DNA of 64,000 bases from Rhabdobacter roseus (GTDB lineage: Bacteria; Bacteroidota; Bacteroidia; Cytophagales; Spirosomataceae), in contig NZ_JACHGF010000002.1 of NCBI RefSeq assembly GCF_014202275.1, positions 310,001-374,000 of the forward strand. The letters run 5' to 3'. Below are positions 8,456 to 17,214 of the stretch, piece after piece. Each line of letters starts with the position of its first letter. Position 1 is the first letter of the stretch. The translations under genes and the position numbers were made by a program. The notes below the pieces were generated by a model. The model made no database searches, was not told where the DNA came from, and saw nothing but the letters and a program-made list of their open reading frames with translations.

Positions 8456-9265
8456 CTAAACTATCACGTTGTTATCGCGCAAGGCGTCGTTCAGCGAAGT
8501 CTTCAGATCGGTGCTCGCCTTGCGCTTGCCAATGATCAGCGCGCAAGGTACCTGGAAAGTACCCGCTGGGAATACCTTAGGCAAAGTACCCGGAATCACC
8601 ACCGAGTCGGCCGGTACGAAGCCTTTATACTCGACCGGCTCCGAACCCGTGACGTCGATGATCTTGGAACTACCCGTGATGGTCACCCCGGCTCCGAGTA
8701 CGGCCCTGGCTCCGATATGTGCTCCTTCTACCACAATACAACGCGAGCCGATGAAGGCCCCATCTTCCACAATTACGGGCGAAGCCTGGACAGGCTCAAG
8801 TACCCCTCCGATGCCTACTCCCCCGCTCAGGTGCACATGCTTCCCGATCTGCGCGCAACTACCAACCGTGGCCCAGGTATCTACCATGGTGCCCTCATCG
8901 ACGTACGCGCCTATATTGACGTAGGATGGCATCAAGATCACGCCTGGCGCCAGGAAGCTGCCGTAACGCGCCACGGCGGGCGGCACTACCCTCACGCCCA
9001 GCTCGGCATAGTTATTTTTAAGGTTCATTTTATCGTGGTACTCGAAGATACCCGCTTCCAGTACCTCCATCTTTTGGATGGGAAAATAGAGAATGATGGC
9101 TTTTTTTACCCACTGGTTGATCTGCCAGGTACCATCCGATTGGGGTTGGGCGGCCCGCAGTTCACCTTTATCTACTTTTTCGATGACCGCTTTAATGGCC
9201 TCCACGGTTTCGGTTTGTTGCAAAAGGGAGCGATCTTCCCAGCATTGTTCAATAATTGATTGCAT
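8456..9265 (-). CDS. dapD: 2,3,4,5-tetrahydropyridine-2,6-dicarboxylate N-succinyltransferase
   Basis: DapD transfers succinyl from succinyl-CoA to tetrahydrodipicolinate in the succinylase branch of lysine and diaminopimelate synthesis in the cytosol. The 269-aa length is normal. Residues 1-100 form the N-terminal helical domain (LYFPIQKMEVLEAG, YHDKMNLKNNYAELGVRVVPPAVARYG). From ~105 a left-handed beta-helix of hexapeptide repeats is visible (PSYVNIGAYVDEGTMVDTWA, VGSCAQIGKHVHLSGG, GIGGVLEP, GAFIGSRCIVVEGAHIGARAVLGAGV). The gene is monocistronic, with a terminator downstream. Confidence 0.97.
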   Translation of the reverse strand: MQSIIEQCWEDRSLLQQTETVEAIKAVIEKVDKGELRAAQPQSDGTWQINQWVKKAIILYFPIQKMEVLEAGIFEYHDKMNLKNNYAELGVRVVPPAVARYGSFLAPGVILMPSYVNIGAYVDEGTMVDTWATVGSCAQIGKHVHLSGGVGIGGVLEPVQASPVIVEDGAFIGSRCIVVEGAHIGARAVLGAGVTITGSSKIIDVTGSEPVEYKGFVPADSVVIPGTLPKVFPAGTFQVPCALIIGKRKASTDLKTSLNDALRDNNVIV

Positions 9266-9806
9266 AATTGATTAGAGTGAAAGTTTAATTTAAGGTATTT
9301 AACTCATTCATTTATAGGAACTTATATTCTATTTAAATATTAAATAATGATATGTAGTTATTGATTTTTGAATTCCAGCATACCTCACTCAAACTATATT
9401 CTTCCTTTTACATCTTGCATGCTTCATCTACTAGTTGCTACATTCGTTTCAAAGCTACTCATCTCACATCCCTACTAGCGATTCAGAGGTACCTACATTC
9501 TCTTTTAAAGAATCATTATCGCTTTTTCGCGCTTACCCACGCAAATTATTACATCGATACTTTTGCTTCTTGTACGGTAAGAATAGCGTAGTACTAGATG
9601 GATAACTAAGCGGTAAGTATAAGTAAGTACCCTCCGCGTGGCCGTTTGGAGCAAGCTTCGTATGGATGATTTCAATCGTAAAGATAGGTAAACTCAAAAG
9701 CGAAGGGTCTACCCTACCAGGAATTATTATAAGCATGTACTCTTAAGGGAAGTATTAGGAAATAAAGGTAACTATATACTATTATTTTTAGTAAAAAACA
9801 AAACTA

Positions 9807-9840
9807 AATTAGCAAAATACTAACCAAAATATTGCTAATT
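9807..9840. promoter_or_regulatory. Inverted repeat upstream of gapA, possible operator
   Basis: AATTAGCAA (9807-9815) and TTGCTAATT (9832-9840) are perfect inverted arms with a 16-nt spacer, about 115 nt upstream of the predicted -7 box. It could be a regulator site or a hairpin; there is no independent support. Confidence 0.35.
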
Positions 9841-9956
9841 ACTAAATATGATAGTTAGTATACCTTATGTGCATTAGCACTCTATGGATTATAAATTCTT
9901 CTCAGCAGCAGGTTCGGCTGAAATATCTATTATTTTACTTCTAGCGTATAGTTTAG

Positions 9957-9964
9957 TATTTTTG
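9957..9964 (+). promoter_or_regulatory. -7 box of the gapA promoter
   Basis: TATTTTTG matches TAnnTTTG and lies 27 nt before ATG 9992. No clear TTTG is seen at the expected -33 position. Confidence 0.5.
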
Positions 9965-9991
9965 CTCCCTGAAAACATAACCTTAATGAAC

Positions 9992-11008
9992 ATGGCAAAA
10001 GTTAAAGTAGCGATCAATGGTTTTGGACGGATTGGCCGTCTGGTATTCCGTAAAATTTACGACATGGAAGGCATTGATGTTGTAGCCATCAATGACCTAA
10101 CCAGTCCCTCCGTATTGGCTCATTTGTTGAAATATGATACAGCACAAGGTAGATTTGAAGTAGATGTAAAAGCAACGGACAACTCCATTGTAGTAAATGG
10201 CGAGGATGTTGTTATCTACGCCCAGAAAGATCCCGCTCAAATTCCCTGGGGCAAGCATGAAGTAGACGTAGTACTGGAATGTACCGGTTTCTTTACCAGC
10301 GATGAGAAAGCATCAGCACACATCACAGCCGGTGCCAAAAAGGTAGTTATTTCTGCACCAGCTACGGGAGATTTGAAAACCGTTGTTTTCAACGTAAACC
10401 ATGACATCCTGGATGGCTCAGAAACCATCATCAGCTGCGCCTCATGTACTACGAACTGCCTCGCTCCTATGGCGCAGGTACTTGACGAGCAGTTTGGCGG
10501 CATCATCAACGGACTGATGACCACCATCCACGCGTATACCAACGACCAAAACACGCAGGATTCTCCGCACGCCAAAGGGGATCTAAGAAGAGCACGCGCG
10601 GCCGCTCAGAACATTGTTCCTAACAGCACGGGCGCCGCTAAAGCCATTGGTTTGGTACTTCCCAATCTTAAAGGCAAGTTGGATGGCTCGGCCCAACGGG
10701 TACCTACGCTTACCGGCTCACTCACGGAACTGACCTGTATTGTAGGGAAAGAGACTACCAAGGAGGAAGTAAATGCGGCCATGAAGGCAGCAGCCAACGA
10801 AAGCTTTGGCTACACGGAAGACGAAATCGTGAGCAGTGATATTATTGGCATTGGCTTTGGCTCGCTCTTTGACGCCACCCAAACCAAGGTACAGAAGATT
10901 GGTGATACGCAACTGGTGAGAGCCGTGAGCTGGTACGACAACGAGATGTCCTACGTATCGCAGCTGGTACGTACGGTACATTACTTCGCCAACTTGATGA
11001 GCAAGTAA
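9992..11008 (+). CDS. gapA: Type I glyceraldehyde-3-phosphate dehydrogenase
   Basis: This is the glycolytic NAD-dependent GAPDH, 338 aa from ATG 9992 ([19 protein letters not shown]). An in-frame ATG at 9986 is possible; the open frame runs back to 9884 but that part overlaps the promoter and is unlike GAPDH. Visible features are the Rossmann motif NGFGRIGR, the catalytic segment [12 protein letters not shown] with the active Cys, the [21 protein letters not shown]-type loop (here [11 protein letters not shown]), and [17 protein letters not shown] at the C-terminus. A strong terminator follows, so the gene is probably transcribed alone. Confidence 0.97.
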   Translation: MAKVKVAINGFGRIGRLVFRKIYDMEGIDVVAINDLTSPSVLAHLLKYDTAQGRFEVDVKATDNSIVVNGEDVVIYAQKDPAQIPWGKHEVDVVLECTGFFTSDEKASAHITAGAKKVVISAPATGDLKTVVFNVNHDILDGSETIISCASCTTNCLAPMAQVLDEQFGGIINGLMTTIHAYTNDQNTQDSPHAKGDLRRARAAAQNIVPNSTGAAKAIGLVLPNLKGKLDGSAQRVPTLTGSLTELTCIVGKETTKEEVNAAMKAAANESFGYTEDEIVSSDIIGIGFGSLFDATQTKVQKIGDTQLVRAVSWYDNEMSYVSQLVRTVHYFANLMSK

Positions 11009-11040
11009 TCCAGGTACTTGGAAACTTTTTGTTTGGAATC

Positions 11041-11075
11041 AAAGTACCCCCGGTAGCTGCCGGGGGTACTTTTTT
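11041..11075 (+). terminator. gapA terminator with an AAGTACC/GGTACTT stem
   Basis: A 13-bp perfect stem (11041-11053 with 11060-11072, starting AAAGTACCCCCGG), a 6-nt loop and a T6 run. The stem embeds an inverted pair of the recurrent heptamer. Confidence 0.92.
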
Positions 11076-11098
11076 GTGGGTGGGTCTCCCCTACCTTT

Positions 11099-11284
11099 TT
11101 GGCACATTCTACCCTACCTACGCCACCCGTCCTGGAAGGGGGTACTTCGTTTTGGGAAGCTTGTCAACTCAGCAGCATTCCACGCTACATCCTGATCGAC
11201 CAGGAAGGCAAATTGGTGAAGGTGACTGCACCGGCTCCCTCCTCGGCTCAAATCCGGGAAGAAATAGGTCGACTGCTGCGCTAG
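11099..11284 (+). pseudogene. C-terminal remnant of a thioredoxin/TlpA-like gene
   Basis: Only about 61 codons remain. The segment SSIPRYILIDQEGKLVKVTAPAPSSAQIREEIGRLL closely resembles the last third of TlpA/AhpC-type thioredoxin-fold proteins of Bacteroidota: the cis-Pro strand IPRYILID, then the dG-K turn and final helix. The CxxC-bearing N-terminal part is missing and upstream sequence is the gapA terminator, so I read it as a truncated remnant. The few residues before SSIPR (EGGTSFWEACQL) may be residual family sequence. Confidence 0.55.
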
Positions 11285-11330
11285 TTTTATAGCGCCCCCA
11301 AAGTACCCAAGGAAGTGCCCGCGCTTTTGC

Positions 11331-11993
11331 CTACTTTTCTACCCGGGCTTTGATGTGGTGGACCGTAGAGCCTTTATTGACGAAAATGCGCTCGTAGTGG
11401 GTGACAATGCCGTGATGCTCTTCCAGCAGCGGGGAGGTGTAAAGATCAGCGGTATGGGCGAGTAAGGTGTAGTCCGGATGCGCGGCGAGGGTTCGCAAAC
11501 TATATTCATAGAGAAACACGCTGTCGGTTTTTAGGTGAAAAATCCCCCCCGGCTTGAGGTACCTGGCGTACTGGGACAAAAAGGCCGGATTGGTAAGGCG
11601 TACATTTTCTTCGCGTTCCCGCACGCGCGGATCCGGATGAATCAGCCAGATCTCGCTGATTTCCTGGGGCACAAAAAATTCGTCGAGGTACTTGATGCCC
11701 GCCCGCAGAAAGGCTACATTGTCCAATCCTAGCTCCAGGGCTTCGCGGCTCCCCTTCGCAATCCGGTCTCCCTTGATATCAATTCCAATAAAATTTTTGT
11801 CCGGAAATCGTTGCGCCAGTCCCAGGGTATATTCCCCTTTTCCGCAGGCTAACTCCAGTACCAGGGGATTGGCATTTTTAAAATAAAGCTCGTTCCAGCG
11901 GCCCTGAATGGTGGTGTAAAACTCCTTTCCTCTTTCAATGACATTCTCAACCTGGGCAACAAAATGAAAGCGTTCTAATTTTTTTCTTCCCAC
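11331..11993 (-). CDS. trmB: tRNA (guanine-N7-)-methyltransferase
   Basis: TrmB methylates G46 of tRNAs using SAM. The 220 aa include the SAM-binding motif LVLELACGKGEYTLGLA (~43-60), the acidic IGIDIKGDR, and the family signature IWLIHPDPRVRERE with LTNPAFLSQYARYLKPGGIFHLKTD. The start is a GTG at 11993 (VGRKKLERF); no ATG is available because the folC stop lies 4 nt upstream. The two genes are co-directional and probably translationally coupled. Confidence 0.95.
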   Translation of the reverse strand: MGRKKLERFHFVAQVENVIERGKEFYTTIQGRWNELYFKNANPLVLELACGKGEYTLGLAQRFPDKNFIGIDIKGDRIAKGSREALELGLDNVAFLRAGIKYLDEFFVPQEISEIWLIHPDPRVREREENVRLTNPAFLSQYARYLKPGGIFHLKTDSVFLYEYSLRTLAAHPDYTLLAHTADLYTSPLLEEHHGIVTHYERIFVNKGSTVHHIKARVEK

Positions 11994-11997
11994 TGGA

Positions 11998-13299
11998 TTA
12001 CAAACTAGTTAAATCAGCCACAACAAAAGTACTACCTCCGACGTACAGGACATCTTCCGGCGAGGCCTCCGCAAAGGCCATTTTCAGGGCCTCATTTACT
12101 TCCGGAAACACTTCCCCCCTAAGCCCATGCTCCAGGGCCCGCAGTCTCAATTCAGAGGCCTTCAAGGCCCTTTGGTTGGAGGGTTCGCAAAAGTAATAGG
12201 TAGCATCGGTGGGAAACAAGGGAAGAACGGAAGAAATATCCTTGTCGGCTACAAAGCCCAGGATAAACCGCCACTGCCGGGCGGGCAGGCTAAGTACCTG
12301 CGAAAGTACCTCTGAAAGGCCCGCATGGTTGTGGGCTGTGTCGCAGTACGTCAGGGGTACTTCGGCTAGTTTTTGCCAGCGGCCTTTCAGGCCCGTCGTG
12401 GCCACCACCCCAGCCAGGCCCGCGTAGATGGCCTCCCTAGGTACCCCGAAGCCCCGCTCCCGAAGTACCTCAAGGGCGCAAAGTACCCCTAGGATATTTT
12501 TCTGCTGGTAGGTACCGGCCAGGTCCAGCGTCAGGACAGGATACCTACTGAAAGGCTCCCGCTGGGGTACCACGTCCAGCTGCAAGCTACCTTCGTGCAG
12601 GTGGGCATTTTCCACCCTGAGGTAGTGCGAAGCAAAATAAAGGGGGGAATCCTGCTCAGATGCGACCCGCCGGAATACCTCGTTCACTTCCTCCAGGGTA
12701 CTTTCACTCACCACAATAGGTACTTTGGGCTTAATGATCCCGGCCTTTTCGAACGCGATTTTGGGCAGGGTATCGCCCAGGTACTGCGTGTGGTCGTAGC
12801 TGATGTTAGTAATCAGGGCCAGCTCCGGCGTGATGATGTTGGTGGAATCCAGCCGCCCGCCCATGCCTACTTCTACCACTGCTACATCCACGCCCTGCTG
12901 CGCAAAGTAGTGAAAAGCCATGCCCACGGTTGCCTCAAAAAAAGAAGGCTGAATGGCTTCGATGTAGGTACGGTGTTGGGTGACGAAGTCGGCCACGTAC
13001 GCCTCTTCCACCGGCTGGCCGTTTACTCGGATACGTTCGGTGAAGGATTTTAAGTGAGGAGAGGTATACAGCCCTACCTTATAGCCAGCCCGTTGCAGCA
13101 CCGCCGCCAACATATGAGAAGAACTCCCCTTGCCGTTGGTACCGCCCACGTGGATGGACCGAAAACTCGTTTGGGGGTCGCCTAGGTACTTGCAAAGCTG
13201 GCGGGTAGTATGAAGGCCCGGCTTGTAAGCACGGGCCCCTTGATCTTGAAATACAGGCAAACGACCGTAAAGATACGCAGTCGCTTCTGGGTACGTCAT
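11998..13299 (-). CDS. folC: Bifunctional folylpolyglutamate synthase/dihydrofolate synthase
   Basis: FolC adds glutamate to dihydropteroate and to folates in an ATP-dependent step. The 433 aa show the Mur-ligase-type P-loop HVGGTNGKGSSSHMLAA (~51-67), TSPHLKSFTERIRVNG, VVEVGMGGRLDSTN, the ATP-site ITNISYDHTQYLG, KAGIIK, and the C-terminal domain with CDTAHNHAG and ILGFVADKD. It is immediately upstream of trmB and 9 nt downstream of the TonB-like gene, suggesting one operon. It contains one of the densest sets of GGTACTT/AAGTACC heptamers in the window. Confidence 0.97.
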   Translation of the reverse strand: MTYPEATAYLYGRLPVFQDQGARAYKPGLHTTRQLCKYLGDPQTSFRSIHVGGTNGKGSSSHMLAAVLQRAGYKVGLYTSPHLKSFTERIRVNGQPVEEAYVADFVTQHRTYIEAIQPSFFEATVGMAFHYFAQQGVDVAVVEVGMGGRLDSTNIITPELALITNISYDHTQYLGDTLPKIAFEKAGIIKPKVPIVVSESTLEEVNEVFRRVASEQDSPLYFASHYLRVENAHLHEGSLQLDVVPQREPFSRYPVLTLDLAGTYQQKNILGVLCALEVLRERGFGVPREAIYAGLAGVVATTGLKGRWQKLAEVPLTYCDTAHNHAGLSEVLSQVLSLPARQWRFILGFVADKDISSVLPLFPTDATYYFCEPSNQRALKASELRLRALEHGLRGEVFPEVNEALKMAFAEASPEDVLYVGGSTFVVADLTSL

Positions 13300-13308
13300 A
13301 GGTACTTT

Positions 13309-14235
13309 TTAATTGGCGCGAATCTTGAACGTGATGGTACCTTCGGACTCATCCGGCACGTTGGCCGACTTGGCAATAAAGGTAAGGGCACGTACCGCAT
13401 TTTTGTATTGGTTCACCACTGAGTAGTCCGTCACGGTGGTACTTTGGGTAATCACATTTTTGACCCGACCGTTGCGATCCACGAATATTTTGAAAGTGAT
13501 ATCACCGGTCGCATCCGATTTATCATTGACAACCGGAGGCCGTGACCAGCCCCAGCCGTTGAGGTTAAGCCCCACGTTGGTTCCGCCACCACCGCCGCCA
13601 CCGTTGTAATTTTTAGAATAAAGGCTACCATCCTTGGCCCCTTTATCGCCTACACCGCTGGCGTCGTCGCCGTTGTTGTTACCACCTACCCCACTCTTAG
13701 TACCCGAGGTACCATTGCTGCCGGAGCTACTGCCCGAGGATTTTTTGAAAAGCGCATCGTTATTGATTTTCTTTTCGGGCTCCGCTTTGGCCACGGGAGC
13801 CGTAGCGGGGGTACTTGCGCTGGTTACTTTTTTGGGCTCGGGCTTCTCGGCTTCTTCTACCGGGCTTTCCACGCGTGATGCAATCACCTTTTCGGTAGCG
13901 CGGGTGGTTGGTTTGGTGGGCTCGGGACGAGGCGTGGGGGGAGTAGGTACAGTGCGAGGGGGGGTAACGGCTTTCTGCTCCCGGGGTTCGTCGTCCCGGC
14001 GCATGTTTTCGGCCACTTTGGAGTCATTCGCCTTGTTGAAGGTCTGGATATTGCCACTACCTACTTTATCAACACCGTAGTTTACTTCCAGAAATAATTC
14101 CATCGGTACCGCTTGGGGCGTGGACCGACTCAGCCGGATAAAATAGAACGTAGTAAGGACCAACAGCGTGATGCCAATGGACATGGCCCAGGAAAGGGCG
14201 ATGCGTTGGCGGTCTTCGGCGTTTACGGCTAACAT
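13309..14235 (-). CDS. TonB-like energy transducer with Gly/Ser/Asn-rich linker
   Basis: The product is 308 aa. One N-terminal membrane segment (WAMSIGITLLVLTTFYFI, ~16-33) is followed by a Pro/Glu/Lys-rich periplasmic stretch (TPPRTVPTPPTPRPEPTKPT), a low-complexity segment (~175-225) including GGGGGGG, and a C-terminal domain (ITFKIFVDRNGRVKNVITQS... AVRALTFI... GTITFKI) resembling TonB C-terminal folds. The likely role is to transmit inner-membrane energy to outer-membrane receptors, or a related envelope-spanning role. No ExbB/ExbD genes are in the window. A terminator separates it from the HU/SPOR gene upstream. Confidence 0.75.
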   Translation of the reverse strand: MLAVNAEDRQRIALSWAMSIGITLLVLTTFYFIRLSRSTPQAVPMELFLEVNYGVDKVGSGNIQTFNKANDSKVAENMRRDDEPREQKAVTPPRTVPTPPTPRPEPTKPTTRATEKVIASRVESPVEEAEKPEPKKVTSASTPATAPVAKAEPEKKINNDALFKKSSGSSSGSNGTSGTKSGVGGNNNGDDASGVGDKGAKDGSLYSKNYNGGGGGGGTNVGLNLNGWGWSRPPVVNDKSDATGDITFKIFVDRNGRVKNVITQSTTVTDYSVVNQYKNAVRALTFIAKSANVPDESEGTITFKIRAN

Positions 14236-14290
14236 AAGCTTGAATGATTTTTTGGGAATAACGTAAAAGTAGAGCTGTTTCGTGTAATAA

Positions 14291-14316
14291 CAAAAAAAGG
14301 AGCCAGAAGGCTCCTT
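14291..14316 (-). terminator. Terminator after the HU/SPOR gene
   Basis: On the minus strand AAGGAGCC-TTCT-GGCTCCTT is followed by a T run, 30 nt past the stop codon of the gene at 14346-15425. Confidence 0.88.
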
Positions 14317-14345
14317 GAATGCAAACTATGACTACGAAATAGCCC

Positions 14346-15425
14346 TTATTTTTTCTTTTTCTTTTCGTAAACCCACACGCCTTTGCCTGCTACCTTTTCC
14401 AATTGCTTCAGCTCGGCGTAGGCGCTTTTTTGGGTATCAAATCCCGCAGCCGATACTTTGATCAGTCCGCGGCTTTCAAGAATATGTGCTTCCGGATAGC
14501 CTTGCCGCTTCAGTTCCACCAACAAATCTTCGGCGTTGTCAACTTTATTAAAGCTACCGGCTACCAGCTGGTAGCGCTTACTCTTAGCGAGGTTGGCTTC
14601 GGAATGTACTTCCGGAGCCTTTGCTGCCGGAGTAGCGGGTACGTACGCCACGGCCAGCAAGGTGGGCACTTCCTCCTTCGGCGTTTCAACGGGTGAGGCC
14701 GAAGGGTTGCTTACTGACTCCACAGCGGGTACTTGCGCGTTGGCAAGTTCCGAGCCAGGTACTCCTTTTTCTACCATCGGCTGAACGTAGTCGATCAGGC
14801 TATAAAAAGGATTCAGGGAACTCAGGGTGCTATCCGAAACGGTAGGGGCATAAAAGGCACTCACGTAAAAAGCCAGGCCCACCACCGCGGCGGCCGCAGC
14901 CCAACGCACCCAGCCCAGGGGCCGCATGATCGGGCTCGTCTCTACCGCTTCCTGATCATCGGCCCGGATTTCTTCGGCATTTAGCTCTGGCTCAGACGCA
15001 GGCTGCTTTAACTCCATGGCCTTAACATCCTGAAAACCATACCATTCCGAGTTAAAGTTTTGCGAAAGTGTAGGCTCAAACACCAGTTTTCCTTCGCTAT
15101 TGGTACGAAACGCCCCGATTCCATTCACCTCGGCGACTCCTTGTTGCTGTAGCTGGTTCCGAAGTCCTTCGGTATATTGCTTCACGTACCCCTGTGCTTC
15201 TTCCCGCGCCATGCGCTCGTTTTCGGAAATAAAATAGGTCAAAAGCCCGTCGTCGAACTTAAGTACCTCGTTGAAAGCGACACGTTTTTGGGAAGGAGTA
15301 AAAGTACCTTGGCGGCTATTGTACTGAGCCTGAACCTGGTGCGTCAATAACCCCCCAAAATCAGGGATGATCACGCAATCTTGCTCGTAGAGTAGCTTCC
15401 GGAGGTACTTGTCAACAGCAACCAT
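14346..15425 (-). CDS. HU-CCDC81-like and SPOR domain membrane protein
   Basis: The product is 359 aa. The N-terminal ~135 residues (VDKYLRKLLYEQDCVIIPDFGGLLTH..., NSRQGTFTPSQKRVAFNEVLKFDDGLL) match the two-part HU-CCDC81 domain found at the start of many Bacteroidota SPOR proteins. A transmembrane helix lies near 172-192 (WVRWAAAAAVVGLAFYVSAF). A Pro/Ala/Glu linker leads to a C-terminal SPOR domain (RYQLVAGSFNKVDNAEDLLVELKRQGYPEAHIL ... VSAAGF), which binds denuded septal peptidoglycan. A role in division or cell-wall remodelling is likely by family; the partner is unknown. The C-terminus ends KKKKK. Confidence 0.85.
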   Translation of the reverse strand: MVAVDKYLRKLLYEQDCVIIPDFGGLLTHQVQAQYNSRQGTFTPSQKRVAFNEVLKFDDGLLTYFISENERMAREEAQGYVKQYTEGLRNQLQQQGVAEVNGIGAFRTNSEGKLVFEPTLSQNFNSEWYGFQDVKAMELKQPASEPELNAEEIRADDQEAVETSPIMRPLGWVRWAAAAAVVGLAFYVSAFYAPTVSDSTLSSLNPFYSLIDYVQPMVEKGVPGSELANAQVPAVESVSNPSASPVETPKEEVPTLLAVAYVPATPAAKAPEVHSEANLAKSKRYQLVAGSFNKVDNAEDLLVELKRQGYPEAHILESRGLIKVSAAGFDTQKSAYAELKQLEKVAGKGVWVYEKKKKK

Positions 15426-15485
15426 AGCTTCCTGTGGGGGTTTAGGGGTACAACTCAGTGGTTAAAGTGATTTAACGAAACGAAG

Positions 15486-17156
15486 TTAAAAAGAAAACGA
15501 CAATCCACCAATAAAGTTTAATCCCTGCTGGGGGTAGTACTGGTACCGCTGGTACTGCTTTCCGATGAGGTTGTTGATGGATACAAAGGCCGAGAAGTTC
15601 TTGGTTAACAGGTAGTCTATCTTCAAATTCAGGTCGGCAATCATAGGCAATTTAGTCACGACTCCGCTCTGGAAATTTTTTGCTTTCAGGCCATTTAATA
15701 TATAAAAGTCGGTAGTCACGAATAATTTTTTATTTATCGTTAAAGCGTTAAACCAGTTTAACGTAAACGTGGGCCGGTGCCAGGCTGCCTCAAGGCTGTC
15801 GAGGGCGTAGTTGAAAAAATTGGCTTTGAGCGCGGTCTTGAACTGGTCGTTGACGGTGTAGCCCGCCTGGCCCGAAAGGGTAAGTACCTTGGTATTCTGC
15901 CCGTCGTAGAGAATCGAAAACTTGGACGTGTCGGCCTGGGAGTTGTTAAAGAAATAGAAATTGCGGTAGTTGGTATACGACACCTTGCCTTCATAGTTGA
16001 AGCCATTACCCGACTCCCCTTTTACTCCCGCAAAAACGTCATACTTCTTTTCGGTGTTGGCCACCAGTACGTTAGGGCCCAGCCACTGGTTTTCGGCCAG
16101 CATGGACCGTAGCGTGTTCCGGACCAGGTCGCCATTCCAACCCGCGTAGATGTGCAGGCCCGATACCGGCATAACGTCCAGATTAAGAACGGGATAAAGG
16201 CGGGTCCGGTTTAAATCCATACCATTGTCAGTTTCGTTAACAACGTTAACCCCGGCCGTGATGGCAAACATTTCGGACGCATACTTGAAAGTAGGCTTGG
16301 CTCTGAACAGGTTCCGGTTAAAAGTTTCGGCGTCGACGCGCTGCGACAGGTAGGCATCCGCTTCGAGCGACGCGGAGAATCGCTCGCCCAAAGGTACCGA
16401 GGCCGTAAGGTTGGTGCCCCAGTCCAGTTCGGAGGCGTTGTACCGGTCGCGCAGGTTGTAAAGGCCGGTTTTTACCGAGTAGTCTACGATGGTGGCGGGG
16501 TCTGTGTTCTCAAACCCGATCTGAACGCCAAAGCGATTAATGAGCTGGCGGATGCTGTCGCGGTTTACCTCCACGCCTTCCGGCTGGGGCCGGTAGCCGT
16601 AGAAGTAGTAGTTGTGCCGGTTGTAGTCCACCATTCCGTCCACCTTGAAGGCATTCCGAATGTACTTCCCGCCCAGCCGAAAATCGGTATTGGCCTCGGC
16701 GGAATTCTTGCCGTACTGCGGCCCGGTGGCAGCCGAAAGGTGCTTAAGCTGGCCCGTAAACACCAGGTCATCCGCGGCGCGGGTACTTACAAATACATCA
16801 CCCAGAAAACGGCCGTAGTTGCCCGCTCCCAGCTTGATGTAGTTGTTGAGCGGCTCGGGAAGCTCCTGCCGGTTTTTCTCGTCGGAAGACGTGATCACCG
16901 ACGGCGTCATTTTGGGCGAGGCCAGGTTGATGGCGGGATCAATGAACTGGTAATTTACTTTCTTATCGCCCGACTTGGGTTGAATGGGCTGCATTTTATC
17001 GAACAGGCGGTTGGCCGCCGGAAATTCGATGCTTTTTTCTTTAACAATTTCGTAGGTCTGGCTTTCAATGGCACCCCGCTGGGCCAGCGCGGGCAGTAAG
17101 GGAACGGCCGAAAGAAGGGCCAGGGACGCAATGCGAAATGAGAGGCTATGATTCAT
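15486..17156 (-). CDS. Outer-membrane beta-barrel, TonB-receptor-like without plug
   Basis: The product is 556 aa with a signal peptide (to about LAQ, residue 26). After a short N-terminal stretch (EIVKEKSIEFPAANRLFDKMQPIQPKSG) the protein becomes a long series of amphipathic strands with aromatic girdles (YIKLGAGNYGRFLGDVFV, DYNRHNYYFYGYRPQ, DLNLKIDYLLTKNFSAFVSINNLIGKQYQRYQYYPQQGLNFIGGLSFSF). The ending resembles the last strands of TonB-dependent receptors but there is no plug domain or TonB box that I can see. It lies 58 nt downstream of the large TPR gene, so the two are probably co-transcribed and may form one outer-membrane assembly (inference). Confidence 0.75.
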   Translation of the reverse strand: MNHSLSFRIASLALLSAVPLLPALAQRGAIESQTYEIVKEKSIEFPAANRLFDKMQPIQPKSGDKKVNYQFIDPAINLASPKMTPSVITSSDEKNRQELPEPLNNYIKLGAGNYGRFLGDVFVSTRAADDLVFTGQLKHLSAATGPQYGKNSAEANTDFRLGGKYIRNAFKVDGMVDYNRHNYYFYGYRPQPEGVEVNRDSIRQLINRFGVQIGFENTDPATIVDYSVKTGLYNLRDRYNASELDWGTNLTASVPLGERFSASLEADAYLSQRVDAETFNRNLFRAKPTFKYASEMFAITAGVNVVNETDNGMDLNRTRLYPVLNLDVMPVSGLHIYAGWNGDLVRNTLRSMLAENQWLGPNVLVANTEKKYDVFAGVKGESGNGFNYEGKVSYTNYRNFYFFNNSQADTSKFSILYDGQNTKVLTLSGQAGYTVNDQFKTALKANFFNYALDSLEAAWHRPTFTLNWFNALTINKKLFVTTDFYILNGLKAKNFQSGVVTKLPMIADLNLKIDYLLTKNFSAFVSINNLIGKQYQRYQYYPQQGLNFIGGLSFSF

Positions 17157-17214
17157 ACGTATCTAAAAGGATCTAAAATCGTCGGATGGTAGGTAAAACG
17201 GGGGGCGCGAAGCG

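Larger units (their letters stand above)
9266..9985. other. Long AT-rich intergenic region before gapA
   Basis: About 720 bp without a credible gene. Short open frames exist (e.g. 9361-9591 and 9533-9736) but have no recognisable protein features. The 3' part holds a 9-nt inverted repeat and the gapA promoter, listed separately. Nothing else was recognised. Confidence 0.6.

Noticed and set aside
9361-9736. Short open frames in the gapA upstream region
   Set aside because: Composition is like non-coding DNA and no protein feature is visible on either strand.
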